Source of the DNA: Kribbella pittospori
GTDB taxonomy: Bacteria > Actinomycetota > Actinomycetes > Propionibacteriales > Kribbellaceae
Assembly: GCF_004331465.1 (NCBI RefSeq)
Contig: NZ_SJKB01000007.1
Span: forward strand, 124,001-188,000
Reading direction: 5' to 3'
DNA length: 64,000 nucleotides
Program-made: the position numbers and the translations under genes
Shown here: piece after piece, positions 47,745-56,782 of the stretch
How positions within the stretch are numbered: position 1 is the stretch's first letter
How the letters are laid out: each line of letters opens with the position of its first letter
Notes under the pieces: generated by a model
What the model was told of the DNA's origin: nothing
Seen by the model: the letters and a program-made list of their open reading frames with translations, nothing else
Databases searched by the model: none

Positions 47745-50728
47745 GCTGTTTCCCCTGTCGCTGTGGGGCGTCCGCGCTGTGATGGGCGCTTCGACCCGGT
47801 GGATGGTTCGAGCAGCAGGACGGACGGGACGCGTTCGGAGAACGCCAGCCGGAGCAAGCCGTAGCCGATGCCCGCCAGGCCGGTCAGCAAGCCTGGTGAC
47901 GGAACGGCACGGGGTGTCCCGCACTGTGGTCCGTACTGCTGTACTGCTGCGAGCACCAGCCCGGCCCGGCGTCGCCGGACCGCCTCAACAGCTGGGTGTT
48001 CGCGTTCGGCGAGCCACACCAGTGGCTCCACCGCGCCGAGCTCGCCGTGACACAGACTGAGGTCTGCGAGCACCGGACGTTCAGTTGCGGTCCTCAGGTA
48101 GGCGTCGAGGTCCGCGGGTACTCCGGCCGCCAGCCGGGCCAACGCGGTCCCGGCGTCACCGGAGCACCATCCATGGCCGCCGGACCGGGTCCGCCGGTCC
48201 AGGTCGGCCGCCGTACGCGCGGCATCCGTGTACCTGTCGCCAGGTACGCCGTACTGCCCGAGAGCCCAGGCGATGCCCTGGTAGCCGCGGGTGAACCCGT
48301 GGTCCGGAGCGGCCAGGCCGCCGTGCAGCCCTTGCTCCACAGCGGAGACCAGTTCGTCGGCGTACCGCTTGGCCAGGTCGGCCGCGGCCGGGATGCCTTC
48401 AATCGCTTGCATGGCGGCGAGTCCACCCGCTGCGCCCTCGGCGTACGTCGGGAACTCGGTGGGCTCGGGCTTGAGCCGTTCGGTCAGTTCCAGGGCCGCG
48501 TGCAACCAACTGGTGACCTCGGAGTCGTCGAGCAGCGTGCTGAGCCGGTGCAGGCCGTAGCTGATCCCGCCGAGGCCGTGCAGGCCCGGTCCGACCAGCT
48601 GAGCCGTCTCCAAGTCCGCGGAGAGACTCTCCAGCACCATCGGGATCGGGCGAATCGCGTCACGCGCCAGCTCGCAGTACTTGCTGGCTCCGGTGAGCAC
48701 ACCGACCTGTGCGAGGAACAGCGCCGTACCGGTGTAGCCGTTGGAAAGCCCTGCACCCATTGGGCGGATGGCCCAGTGGTGGTCGTCGAGCAGTTCGAGG
48801 CCGAGCCAGTTGGCGGCGCCGCTGCGCTCGCTGATCACCTGCGCCATGATCTCGTCGGCAATGTCGGTGGCGGCCGCGAGTAGGCAGCCGGGATCCGCCT
48901 CGGTGGCGCCGACGCCGTGGCGGCCGGCGGTGCTGGCGTGCACGATCGGCTCCGGCCGGGTGGCGAGCGACGCGGAGATCAGCCACTTCTGCCGGTGCTC
49001 GTCGATGTCGTTGAGCCCGGCGATCTTCGCCTCGACCGCGGCAAGCCCCTCGGTGGCAAGGATGTTGGGGATGCGCGTGCCGTCGGACGCCCACAGGTCG
49101 CGGCTGTCCGGCCGTGCGGTGAAGAGCGGTACGTCGCCCGCCCACATGTCGGCGAGTTCGTACGGCACCACGTCGCGCAGCGACTCGTCGGCGTCCCACA
49201 GCAGATCCAGCAACTGACTGCGACCTGCGGCGTTCCGCAGTGCGTCGGGATGCGTCGCCTCGTCCAGCAAACCCGTGTAGAGACTGGTGTTCCGCGGCAC
49301 GAACCGGATCCGGTCCTGCGCGCAACGGCGTACCAGACCGTCCGGGCCGATCAGCTCGTCGCGGTGCCAGGCGATCGCCTCGTACGCAGCCCGGAACCCT
49401 GTGAGGACAGCGATCTCATGGTCCCGTGGCTCCATCACGGCGCCGTCGAGGTGTGGGCGGTTGGCGGCGCCCGGCGTCTTGCCGGGACGCCTGATGAGGT
49501 GCATGGAGTCCAGCCCGGCGTCCGCCCAGTCGACCACGCTGGAAGGTGCAGTCGCATCCGCGTCGCCGCCGAGGCCGGACATGTCGGCGACACCGTGCTC
49601 GCCGGCAACCAGCAGCGGCAGCAGCGCGGTGCGGTAGACCGAGCTGAGCAGAGTCCGGTATGCGGGATCCAAGCTGAGCGTGCCGGCTGGTGCGTGGCTC
49701 GGATGAAACAGGGTTTCCACGTCCACGAGCACCGGTTGGTCGCCGACGGCGATCAGGTTCTCGTAGTGCATGTCGGTGCCGTCCAGCACGTACAGCAGTG
49801 CCAGCAGAGCGCCTTGCCGCTGGTAGAAACGGCGTACGTCGGCCACGTCGTGACAGGGCTCGGGTACGACGTACTCCAGCCAGCCATAGCCGGGGCGGCG
49901 GAGCAGATCGACCGTACGGATGCCCAGACCGGTCTTGCCGTTCAGCCAGGCGACGAACTCGTTGAAGTGGCGATGCAGGTCGAGCGGCCGGGGCTTGTAG
50001 ACCACCCGCCGCCCGTCGGCGAAGGTGAGGGTTGCGGTGGACCGACCGCCTCGGTGGGGGTCGCCCCCAGGGTCGATGGCGGTCAATGCGCCGGGATCAC
50101 GGCCGTCCAGCAGTCCGGTGACGAGCGACTCACGGTCCTCGGCGAGCCGTGCCAGGAGTTCGAGGTGACCCTCGACGCCTTGCCGGCACGACTCGCCCAG
50201 GACCCTGGCCAGCACCGGGTATGCGGCCAGGAAGTCCGCCAGCTCGCTCCCTCCAACGAGCCGGTGGGTGAAGTCCAGAAAACGTTCGGCCGGAGTGTCA
50301 CCGGCCAGCTCACCGCGGTCCCGTGCCCGGGCGAGCTCCAGCACCAGAGTGCGCGACGCCAGCTTGACCAGTCGTAGCCCGAGCCGCTGCAGGAACTGCT
50401 CGGCCAGTACGCCGGTGTGCCCGGCTGCCGCGAGATCGCGGCGAGCCGCCGACAGCAATGGCTCCAAGCAGCGCATAAGCGCCTGCCGCCAGTCCGTGTC
50501 AGGCCCACCCGACGCCCCGCCTGCCCCACCTGACGTGTGGCTGGCTGCGGTGCCGGTCCCTGCGGGGCCTCGACCGGCGGCAGGCGCGGTCTGGGTGGAA
50601 GTACTGCGCTCCACGTACTCGGCCCAGGCCGGTGCGGTCTGGGCCAGCTCGTGCGGGCGCATCCCCGCGGACCACCAGGCTGTGCGCTGGTCGGTCCGGG
50701 CGGGCCCGGCGGTCGCTGAGTTGAGCAC
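47741..50728 (-). CDS. lanM: Class II lanthipeptide synthetase LanM
   Basis: A 995-residue bifunctional enzyme. The N-terminal DUF4135 dehydratase (about 150-600) has VVYKPRPLDLHRHFNEFVAW and LDGTDMHYENLIAVG with Asp319, His321 and Asn324, then LVDVETLFH (Asp336, Glu338), the residues expected for phosphorylation and elimination. The C-terminal LanC cyclase (about 640-985) keeps its zinc ligands Cys855 (GWCSG), Cys893 and His894 (LCHGE). Both activities therefore look intact. The start is uncertain: GTG 50728 is used, and ATG 50764 is in frame. Its stop overlaps the start of a cysteine-free peptide gene. No transporter or leader protease is present. Confidence 0.9.
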   Translation of the reverse strand: MLNSATAGPARTDQRTAWWSAGMRPHELAQTAPAWAEYVERSTSTQTAPAAGRGPAGTGTAASHTSGGAGGASGGPDTDWRQALMRCLEPLLSAARRDLAAAGHTGVLAEQFLQRLGLRLVKLASRTLVLELARARDRGELAGDTPAERFLDFTHRLVGGSELADFLAAYPVLARVLGESCRQGVEGHLELLARLAEDRESLVTGLLDGRDPGALTAIDPGGDPHRGGRSTATLTFADGRRVVYKPRPLDLHRHFNEFVAWLNGKTGLGIRTVDLLRRPGYGWLEYVVPEPCHDVADVRRFYQRQGALLALLYVLDGTDMHYENLIAVGDQPVLVDVETLFHPSHAPAGTLSLDPAYRTLLSSVYRTALLPLLVAGEHGVADMSGLGGDADATAPSSVVDWADAGLDSMHLIRRPGKTPGAANRPHLDGAVMEPRDHEIAVLTGFRAAYEAIAWHRDELIGPDGLVRRCAQDRIRFVPRNTSLYTGLLDEATHPDALRNAAGRSQLLDLLWDADESLRDVVPYELADMWAGDVPLFTARPDSRDLWASDGTRIPNILATEGLAAVEAKIAGLNDIDEHRQKWLISASLATRPEPIVHASTAGRHGVGATEADPGCLLAAATDIADEIMAQVISERSGAANWLGLELLDDHHWAIRPMGAGLSNGYTGTALFLAQVGVLTGASKYCELARDAIRPIPMVLESLSADLETAQLVGPGLHGLGGISYGLHRLSTLLDDSEVTSWLHAALELTERLKPEPTEFPTYAEGAAGGLAAMQAIEGIPAAADLAKRYADELVSAVEQGLHGGLAAPDHGFTRGYQGIAWALGQYGVPGDRYTDAARTAADLDRRTRSGGHGWCSGDAGTALARLAAGVPADLDAYLRTATERPVLADLSLCHGELGAVEPLVWLAEREHPAVEAVRRRRAGLVLAAVQQYGPQCGTPRAVPSPGLLTGLAGIGYGLLRLAFSERVPSVLLLEPSTGSKRPSQRGRPTATGETA

Positions 50729-50819
50729 GCGGACAGGCTGCCATTGCCCACCCGCCCGGGGCATGGGTATCCGGCCCCCATATTTCCTGGGAGCTGGTGG
50801 TCCGCGCAGGGGGCAGCAC

Positions 50820-50861
50820 CTGCCGCGGGGTGACGACTGGGGGTTGACCACCCCGCGGCAG
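50820..50861. promoter_or_regulatory. Perfect 13-bp inverted repeat in the lanM/oxidoreductase intergenic region
   Basis: CTGCCGCGGGGTG (50820-50832) pairs perfectly with its complement (50849-50861) around a 16-nt loop. It lies 92-133 bp upstream of the lanM start. The remainder of the 412-bp gap between lanM (50728) and the oxidoreductase (51141) also holds GGGAGC-N6-GCTCCC near 50914 and an AGGAA-preceded ATG at 50994 whose frame looks non-coding. It should contain both divergent promoters. Confidence 0.45.
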
Positions 50862-51140
50862 CAGCGCCCGGCCGGTCGGCCTTTGGTGGAAGGACGGCCG
50901 GCTCAGGGTAGGGAGCGCTACGGCTCCCAGCTAGGTGTCTGCACTCGTCTTCGGCCTCCTCTGTCCGCGAAATCTGGAAGGAACGCCCGGAACGATGCCC
51001 CCACGTCCCGGGGTGCGGCAAGACCTCCGCCTACCCAATTTCGGGATCGCCGGACGGCACGCACAGATGGGTGCCGCGCGGTCCGAACATGGGGGTCGCG
51101 CACCCATGTGCGATCGGGCCGGCCCTGCCACGGTGAACAC

Positions 51141-52214
51141 GTGCTTGCCCCTGTCGCTCCCGGTCTGCCCGTCTCAGCCCATTCGGTGCTGGACGTCGTA
51201 CCGCAGCTGCCCGGTCAGTCGGCTGCGGCCGCACTCCGGGAGACCGCGGAGGTGGCACAGGCTGCCGATGACCTCGGGTATCGCCGGTTCTGGGTGGGGG
51301 AGCAGCACGGCGTCCGAGGCGTCGGCAGCGCGGCACCGGCGGTACTCGCGGCAGTCCTCGCCGCACGGACGGACCGGATCCGGCTCGGCGCCGGCGGTGT
51401 CCTGCTGACGAACCATCAACCGCTCGTCGTGGCCGAACAGTTCGCCGCACTGGCAGCGGCGTACCCGAGCCGTATCGACCTCGGTGTCGGCCAGCAGTAT
51501 GGCCTGGTCCCCAGTACGGCGGCCGCACTCGGCGGCAGTGCCCGTGATGCCTTCCCGCAGCGGCTTGACGAGCTCTGCGGGTTCCTGCGCGACGGACTGC
51601 CCGGCCGCGCACCTGTAGGCGACGTACGGCTGTCGCTGGCCGGTCTGCCGCCCCCTGTGTTCGTGCTGGCCGACCACCCGGGCGCTGCAGCGACTGCCGC
51701 CGTACGTGGGCTGCCAGTGTTCCTGGCGCATCACTCCGCTGCCTCGCCGACTCCTGCGGCGGTGGCGGCGTACCGGGATCACTTCGAGTCGAGTGGGCCC
51801 ACTGTGAAGCCGTACATGGCTGTCACCGTCGGTGTTGTGGCCGCGGACTCGGAGGAGTCGGCCATCGTCCGGTTCGCCGACTACGTCCGGGTGAAGACCC
51901 TGCTGGCGACGGCCTCGCCGCGGGCGACTCCGGCCGAGCTGATGGCGCTGCTGGATCCACCGCTGACCGGACGGGAGCGCGGTCGCGCCGAGCGGCTGCT
52001 GGACGACCCCGGTCACATCGTCGGCTCGCGGGCGACCGTGGTGTCCGCGCTCGGGACGCTCGCGGCCGAAACCGGCGCCGACGAGATCATGCTGGTCCCA
52101 TTGGCCTTCGACGGCCTGGTCCGGTCGGCCATCCTCCGCACCATCGCCGCCGGCCTGACCAAGTCCATCCGCACCGTCCCCAGACACGCCCCACCCCTGA
52201 TTGCGACGGCCTAG
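51141..52214 (+). CDS. LLM class flavin- or F420-dependent oxidoreductase (MsnO8-like)
   Basis: A 357-residue luciferase-like TIM-barrel. It has SVLDVVPQLPGQSAAAALRE, GYRRFWVGEQHGVRGVGSAA, ARTDRIRLGAGGVLLTNHQP, VVAEQFAALAAAYPSRIDLG, and a C-terminal AAETGADEIMLVPLAF. Compared with usual MsnO8-type proteins the EHH is EQH and the RAPG-like loop reads GQQYG, so its substrate may differ. It uses reduced FMN or F420. The start is GTG 51141 without a strong ribosome-binding site. It diverges from lanM and may act on the same peptide. It could be a reductase of dehydro residues; this is inference. Confidence 0.8.
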   Translation: MLAPVAPGLPVSAHSVLDVVPQLPGQSAAAALRETAEVAQAADDLGYRRFWVGEQHGVRGVGSAAPAVLAAVLAARTDRIRLGAGGVLLTNHQPLVVAEQFAALAAAYPSRIDLGVGQQYGLVPSTAAALGGSARDAFPQRLDELCGFLRDGLPGRAPVGDVRLSLAGLPPPVFVLADHPGAAATAAVRGLPVFLAHHSAASPTPAAVAAYRDHFESSGPTVKPYMAVTVGVVAADSEESAIVRFADYVRVKTLLATASPRATPAELMALLDPPLTGRERGRAERLLDDPGHIVGSRATVVSALGTLAAETGADEIMLVPLAFDGLVRSAILRTIAAGLTKSIRTVPRHAPPLIATA

Positions 52215-52247
52215 TCTGGAACCTGCCGACTAGTGAAAGGCAGGCCC

Positions 52248-53708
52248 ATGTCACGGGAGCGGGAAGTCGTCGAGGCGTGTCCGACCGAGCTGTTCATCGG
52301 AGGCAAGTGGCAGGCGGCAGAGGGTGGCAAGACCCTCGCCGTCGAGGACCCGGCCACCGGTACGACGATCTGTGACGTCGCCGACGCGAGTCCGGCGGAC
52401 GGTCTGGCCGCCTTGGACGCCGCAGTGGCCGCACAGGCCGAGTGGGCCGCCACCCCGCCCCGCGATCGCGGCGAGATCCTGCGGCGTACGTATGAGCTGA
52501 TGACCGAGCGGGCCGACGAGCTCGCGCTGCTGATGACGCTCGAGATGGGCAAACCCGTCGCCGAGTCGAAGGGCGAGATCGCGTACGCCGCCGAGTTCTT
52601 CCGGTGGTTCGCCGAGGAGGCGGTCCGGATCGAGGGCGGTTACCAGGTCGCGCCGAACGGCAAGGGCCGGTTCCTGGTGATGCGGCAACCGGTCGGGCCG
52701 TGCCTGCTGATCACGCCGTGGAACTTCCCGGCCGCGATGGGCGCACGCAAGATCGGCCCGGCCGTCGCTGCCGGCTGCACGATGGTGATCAAGCCCGCCA
52801 GCCAGACGCCGCTGTCGATGCTCAAGCTGGCCGAACTGATGACCGAGGCCGGGCTGCCGGCCGGCGTACTCAACGTGATCACCACCCACGACGCCGGTGG
52901 TGTGATGGAGCCGCTGATCCGCGACGGCCGCGCCCGCAAGCTGTCGTTCACCGGCTCCACCCAGGTCGGCCGGAAGCTGATCGAGCAGGCGGCAGGCCAG
53001 GTGCTGCGGACCAGCATGGAGCTCGGCGGCAACGCACCGCTGCTGGTGTTCGCCGACGCCGACCTGGACAAGGCGGTCGACGGCGCGATGCTGGCCAAGA
53101 TGCGCAACGGTGGCGAGGCCTGTACGGCGGCCAACCGCATCTACGTGCAGGCGCCGGTGATGGACGAGTTCGCCACTCGGCTGACCCAGAGGATGGACGC
53201 GCTGAAGGTCGGCCGCGGCACCGAGGACGGTGTCGACGTCGGGCCGCTGATCGACGCGACCCAGCGGGACAAGGTGAAGGATCTGGTCGACGACGCGGTC
53301 GCTCAGGGCGCGCGGGCGCTCACCGGCGGTTCGGTTGCTGAAGGCAACGGGTACTTCTACCAGCCGACCGTGCTGGCCGACGTACCGTACAGCGCCCGGC
53401 TGCAGAAGGAGGAGATCTTCGGCCCGGTCGCCCCACTGACGCCGTTCGAGACCGAGGACGAAGCGGTCCGGATGGCGAACGACACGGAGTACGGCCTGGT
53501 CTCCTACCTGTTCACCAACGACCTCACCCGCGCGCTCCGCGTCTCCGAGAAGCTCGAGACCGGCATGATCGGCCTCAACCAGGGCATCGTCTCCAACCCC
53601 GCGGCACCGTTCGGCGGAGTCAAACAGTCCGGCCTCGGCCGCGAAGGCGGCACCGTCGGCATCGACGAGTACCTGGAGATCAAGTACGTCGCGGTGAACC
53701 TGGACTGA
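52248..53708 (+). CDS. gabD: NAD(P)-dependent aldehyde dehydrogenase, succinate-semialdehyde dehydrogenase type
   Basis: A 486-residue aldehyde dehydrogenase. It has TPWNFPAAMGARKIGPAVAA for NAD(P), catalytic Glu258 in MELGGNAP and catalytic Cys292 in GGEACTAANR, then QKEEIFGPVAPLTPFE and GGVKQSGLGREGG. This signature set is that of GabD-like succinate-semialdehyde dehydrogenases; glutarate- and 2-oxoglutarate-semialdehyde enzymes are close relatives. It oxidises the aldehyde to the acid. GAAAGGCAGG precedes ATG 52248, preferred over the in-frame GTG 52233. It could serve the hydroxyproline pathway at 16-21 kb, but nothing links them except function. Confidence 0.85.
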   Translation: MSREREVVEACPTELFIGGKWQAAEGGKTLAVEDPATGTTICDVADASPADGLAALDAAVAAQAEWAATPPRDRGEILRRTYELMTERADELALLMTLEMGKPVAESKGEIAYAAEFFRWFAEEAVRIEGGYQVAPNGKGRFLVMRQPVGPCLLITPWNFPAAMGARKIGPAVAAGCTMVIKPASQTPLSMLKLAELMTEAGLPAGVLNVITTHDAGGVMEPLIRDGRARKLSFTGSTQVGRKLIEQAAGQVLRTSMELGGNAPLLVFADADLDKAVDGAMLAKMRNGGEACTAANRIYVQAPVMDEFATRLTQRMDALKVGRGTEDGVDVGPLIDATQRDKVKDLVDDAVAQGARALTGGSVAEGNGYFYQPTVLADVPYSARLQKEEIFGPVAPLTPFETEDEAVRMANDTEYGLVSYLFTNDLTRALRVSEKLETGMIGLNQGIVSNPAAPFGGVKQSGLGREGGTVGIDEYLEIKYVAVNLD

Positions 53709-54935
53709 TCACTCGGCCAGCCAGCGCTGGACGGTCTCGTCGTCCGGTCGCGGGCTGGTGCCGATCGCGTGCGGGACGAACCGGGCGAAGTAGTCCGTGA
53801 TCGGCCCGTCCGACTCGCGCACCATCATCCCGGCCGCGACCCCGTCGACGATCCAGCTCCCGATCACCGCCCGGTTGCCCTCGTACGACGGGAGCGGGTG
53901 CCACTCCTGGTAGACCATCGTCGAGGTGTCGTACGGACCGTCGTGGACGTGGTCCTCGGTGTCGGCGATGGTGTGGATGACGATGTTGCTGCCCTCGCGC
54001 CCATGTAGCGGTTTCGCCACCCACTCGAGCAGGTCGCCGGGATCACCGAAGTATGCCGGCAGCAGGTTGGGGTGGTCCGGGTAGAGCTCCCACAGCACCG
54101 GCAGGATCGCCTTGGTGGACAGCATCGTCTTCCAGATCGGCTCGATCCAGCGCACCGGCTCGGCCTCCAGCCCGGCCAGGATGTACCGGCCGAACTGGTC
54201 GTCGAGCATGTCCTCCCACGGGTAGAGCTTGAAAGCGGTCCGGATCGGCCGCCCACCCCAGTCGACGAACGCGCGCCGTGCCTCGTCCCAGCCGACATCC
54301 TCGATCTCATGCCCGTACGTCGCCAGTCCGGCCATCGCGGCGGTGTCGCGCAGGTACGCGACCGTCATCGCCTCCTCGCCGGTCGTCTCCGCACCGGAGT
54401 TGAAGAAGTGCGCCTCCCGGCCAGGGAAACGTCCGGCCGCGAGCTGCTCGCCCCACCACTTCACCAGCCGGTCGTGCACCGAGTTCCACTGGTCGGCGTC
54501 CGGGAAGACGGCCTCCAGCCAGTTCCACTGGATCACCGCCGACTCCAGCAGTCCGGTCGGGGTGTCCCCGTTGATCTCCAGCATCTTCGGCTCGACCCCG
54601 CTCCAGGCCAGGTCGAACCGCGCGTACGCCGTCAGGTCGTCGCGCTTCAGCGACTCCCGCACCAGCGGCAGCGTGCCCGAGGCGAGACCGAGCTGGGCAT
54701 CCGAGAACCGGTCACCCGAGGCCATCACCGAGGCGGCGTGCTTGCACATCTCGTACAGCTCCTCGGTGACGCGCTCGAGGTGCAGCACCTCGTCCATCGT
54801 CACCTCGTACCAGGCGCTCTCGTTCCAGTACGGGCGCTGGCTGCCGTCGGGCATGTCGGTCATCGGGAAGACCAGCCCCTGCTCGACCACCGTGTCCTGC
54901 CAGTCCGGCCGGGGCTTGATCAGGTGCCGCCACAT
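53709..54935 (-). CDS. Glutathionylspermidine synthase family protein (YgiC-like ATP-grasp)
   Basis: A 408-residue ATP-grasp ligase of the glutathionylspermidine-synthase family without the amidase domain. It has MLEINGDTPTGLLESAVIQW, LDDQFGRYILAGLEAEPVRW, LPVLWELYPDHPNLLPAYFG, VAKPLHGREGSNIVIH and YQEWHPLPSYEGNRAVIGSW. It is expected to join a carboxylate to an amine with ATP, like YgiC of E. coli. Actinobacteria use mycothiol rather than glutathione, so the substrate is likely not glutathione. The ATG overlaps the upstream lipoprotein stop by one base. Its stop abuts the convergent aldehyde dehydrogenase stop. Confidence 0.85.
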   Translation of the reverse strand: MWRHLIKPRPDWQDTVVEQGLVFPMTDMPDGSQRPYWNESAWYEVTMDEVLHLERVTEELYEMCKHAASVMASGDRFSDAQLGLASGTLPLVRESLKRDDLTAYARFDLAWSGVEPKMLEINGDTPTGLLESAVIQWNWLEAVFPDADQWNSVHDRLVKWWGEQLAAGRFPGREAHFFNSGAETTGEEAMTVAYLRDTAAMAGLATYGHEIEDVGWDEARRAFVDWGGRPIRTAFKLYPWEDMLDDQFGRYILAGLEAEPVRWIEPIWKTMLSTKAILPVLWELYPDHPNLLPAYFGDPGDLLEWVAKPLHGREGSNIVIHTIADTEDHVHDGPYDTSTMVYQEWHPLPSYEGNRAVIGSWIVDGVAAGMMVRESDGPITDYFARFVPHAIGTSPRPDDETVQRWLAE

Positions 54936-55354
54936 CAGCCGCCAGAGCTCCCCTTGCCGGACTTACCGAACCCGCCGCGGGTGATGGTGCCGATGTCGCC
55001 GCCCTTCTTGTCGACGCCGCCCCGCTTGATCGTCGGCGATCCCGTCCGCGGGATCGTGTAGGTGCCCTGGGCAGCGCTGTAGCGGCCGCCGATCGGCGGC
55101 ACCAGGCCGCCGCCACGGGTGGCCATGTAGAACCAGAAGAATCCGGCGCCGGACCCGTGGTACTCGCGGTCGTCCTTGCAGTTCTCGTCGTCGGAGCGGG
55201 TCTGGGTCTGCGGATCCACGCAGATCGCGGCGTAGTCGGGCTGGCTGTTGTTGGAGCATCCGGTCAGCGACGCGGCCACCAGCGCGGTGAGCCCGAGTGT
55301 GACGCCCGCGCTGCGCATCCGCCTCCTGGTCTGGCGTTGTGTCCGGTGTGTCAC
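54935..55354 (-). CDS. Lipoprotein in the permease/ligase operon (YgiB-like position)
   Basis: A 139-residue small lipoprotein with a basic N-terminus (RTQRQTRRRMRSAG), a hydrophobic stretch and lipobox LTGCSNN. After it come YAAICVDPQTQTRSDDENCK, a glycine-rich FFWFYMATRGGGLVPPIGG, and a C-terminal Gly/Lys/Ser tail. GTG 55354 overlaps the permease stop (GTGA); ATG 55318 with AGGAGG only 3 nt away is an alternative. In enterobacteria the lipoprotein YgiB lies beside the ligase YgiC in the same way, so the pair probably acts together at the envelope. Confidence 0.7.
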   Translation of the reverse strand: MTHRTQRQTRRRMRSAGVTLGLTALVAASLTGCSNNSQPDYAAICVDPQTQTRSDDENCKDDREYHGSGAGFFWFYMATRGGGLVPPIGGRYSAAQGTYTIPRTGSPTIKRGGVDKKGGDIGTITRGGFGKSGKGSSGG

Positions 55355-56721
55355 TGCCTGCCTTCCCCCTCGGCCGGTGGCTTCATCGAGAACATGATCG
55401 CCGCCCCGATCACCAGCACCACGGCGACAACGATCAGGGGACCGGCGCCCACGTCGATGACCGACAGCACCAGCACTCCCACGAACGACGCGGCCGCCAC
55501 CACCGGCACGACCACCCGTTGCAGTATGCGCCCGCTCCACTGCCCGGCGAAGTACACCGGTACGGCGGCCGCCGTCGCCAGGTAGTACAGCGACACCAGC
55601 AGGGACACAGCAGCGACGGAATCGGCCAGTACGTCGTCCGACGTCAGTACGAGGGACGCATACACGACCACGCTGGTTCCCGCGAACACCCAGGTCGACA
55701 CGGTCGGCGTCTGGTAGCGGGACGAGATCCGGGCGAACTGGCCCGGGAACGCGTCCCGCCGGGCCATCGACAGCATCGTCCGCGCGGTCGGCAGGATCGT
55801 CGTCTGCGTCGACGCCAGCGCCGACACCAGGACCGCGGCAACCAGGACCTTCCCGCCGGCGGTCCCGAGCAGCTCGTTCGACAGTACGGCGAAGAAGTCG
55901 TCGTCCGCGATCTCCCCGAGCGCGGCGGGTCCGGCGTACGCGACCGCGGCCCACGCGACCACGACGTACAGGATGACCAGGAAGCCGTTCGCGATCAGGG
56001 CCGCGATGGCCGGCGTACGGCCCGGGTCGCGGGTCTCCTCGTTGGTGCTGAACGAGGAGTCCCAGCCCCAGTAGACGAAGATCGCGACCAGGACCGCGGC
56101 GACCCAGGAGCCGTCGCCGGTCTCCGAGAACGCCGGGATGTTGACGCTGCCGGCCTCGATGAACGCATTGATCGCGAACCAGAGCAGCGCGAGTACTTCG
56201 ATCGTCAACAAGACGAACTGCGTGGTCGCGGCGATCCGGATGCCGCGATACGCGAGGACCGCCATCAGCAGGATGAACACGACACCCAGCCCGGCCTTGG
56301 CGAGACGGGAGTCGGCGGCGTCGTCAAGACCGAACAGCAGGTAGGTGTAGACGGCGGCGACCTGCGCGAGATTGCTCATCACCAGCAGGCACGCCATGAC
56401 CGTGGTCCAGCCGACCATCCGCCCGACGCCGATGCCGAACGCCTTCTCCGTCCAGGGGAACGTCGTACCGCAGTCCGGCTCGGCCCGGTTGAGCTCGCGG
56501 AAGCACAGCACGACCAGGAACACCGGGATCGCGCTCACCGCGAGCACCACGGGAGCCGCGGCGCCGACGTACCCGGCAAGCAGACCGACTGAGACTGCGA
56601 GCGAGTACGCCGGAGCGGTCGAAGCGATGCCGATCGCGGTGGACGAGCCGAGGCCCAGGGCATCCTTGCGCAGGCTCCGGCCGCGTGATCGCGAGTCTGT
56701 GATGGTCATGGCGACATCCAC
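55351..56721 (-). CDS. APC family amino acid/polyamine permease
   Basis: A 456-residue APC-superfamily transporter with about twelve membrane helices. The first-helix motif GLGSSTAIGIASTAPAYS is followed by FRELNRAEPDCGTTFPWTEK in loop 2-3 and WGWDSSFSTNEETRDPGRTP in helix 6-7. Close relatives carry amino acids, putrescine or other amines. The GTG start at 56721 is used; ATG 56709 is also in frame. The operon continues with the lipoprotein and the glutathionylspermidine-synthase-like ligase, so an amine that is the ligase substrate is a plausible cargo. Confidence 0.87.
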   Translation of the reverse strand: MDVAMTITDSRSRGRSLRKDALGLGSSTAIGIASTAPAYSLAVSVGLLAGYVGAAAPVVLAVSAIPVFLVVLCFRELNRAEPDCGTTFPWTEKAFGIGVGRMVGWTTVMACLLVMSNLAQVAAVYTYLLFGLDDAADSRLAKAGLGVVFILLMAVLAYRGIRIAATTQFVLLTIEVLALLWFAINAFIEAGSVNIPAFSETGDGSWVAAVLVAIFVYWGWDSSFSTNEETRDPGRTPAIAALIANGFLVILYVVVAWAAVAYAGPAALGEIADDDFFAVLSNELLGTAGGKVLVAAVLVSALASTQTTILPTARTMLSMARRDAFPGQFARISSRYQTPTVSTWVFAGTSVVVYASLVLTSDDVLADSVAAVSLLVSLYYLATAAAVPVYFAGQWSGRILQRVVVPVVAAASFVGVLVLSVIDVGAGPLIVVAVVLVIGAAIMFSMKPPAEGEGRQ

Positions 56722-56782
56722 TGTCGCACGCCCACAAGCTCACACCCGGCAGGCCCGCCTTTGGCCAGGGTCTCGTCGTCAG

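Noticed and set aside
50994..51140. A short peptide starting at an AGGAA-preceded ATG between lanM and the oxidoreductase, considered as a missing lanthipeptide precursor
   Set aside because: The frame runs on for long into the oxidoreductase gene, is Arg/Pro-rich, and has no leader-core pattern.
52248..53708. Assigning the aldehyde dehydrogenase as the dedicated 2-oxoglutarate-semialdehyde enzyme of the hydroxyproline pathway
   Set aside because: It is 31 kb from the operon, shows no shared operator, and its motifs fit general succinate-semialdehyde dehydrogenases equally well.
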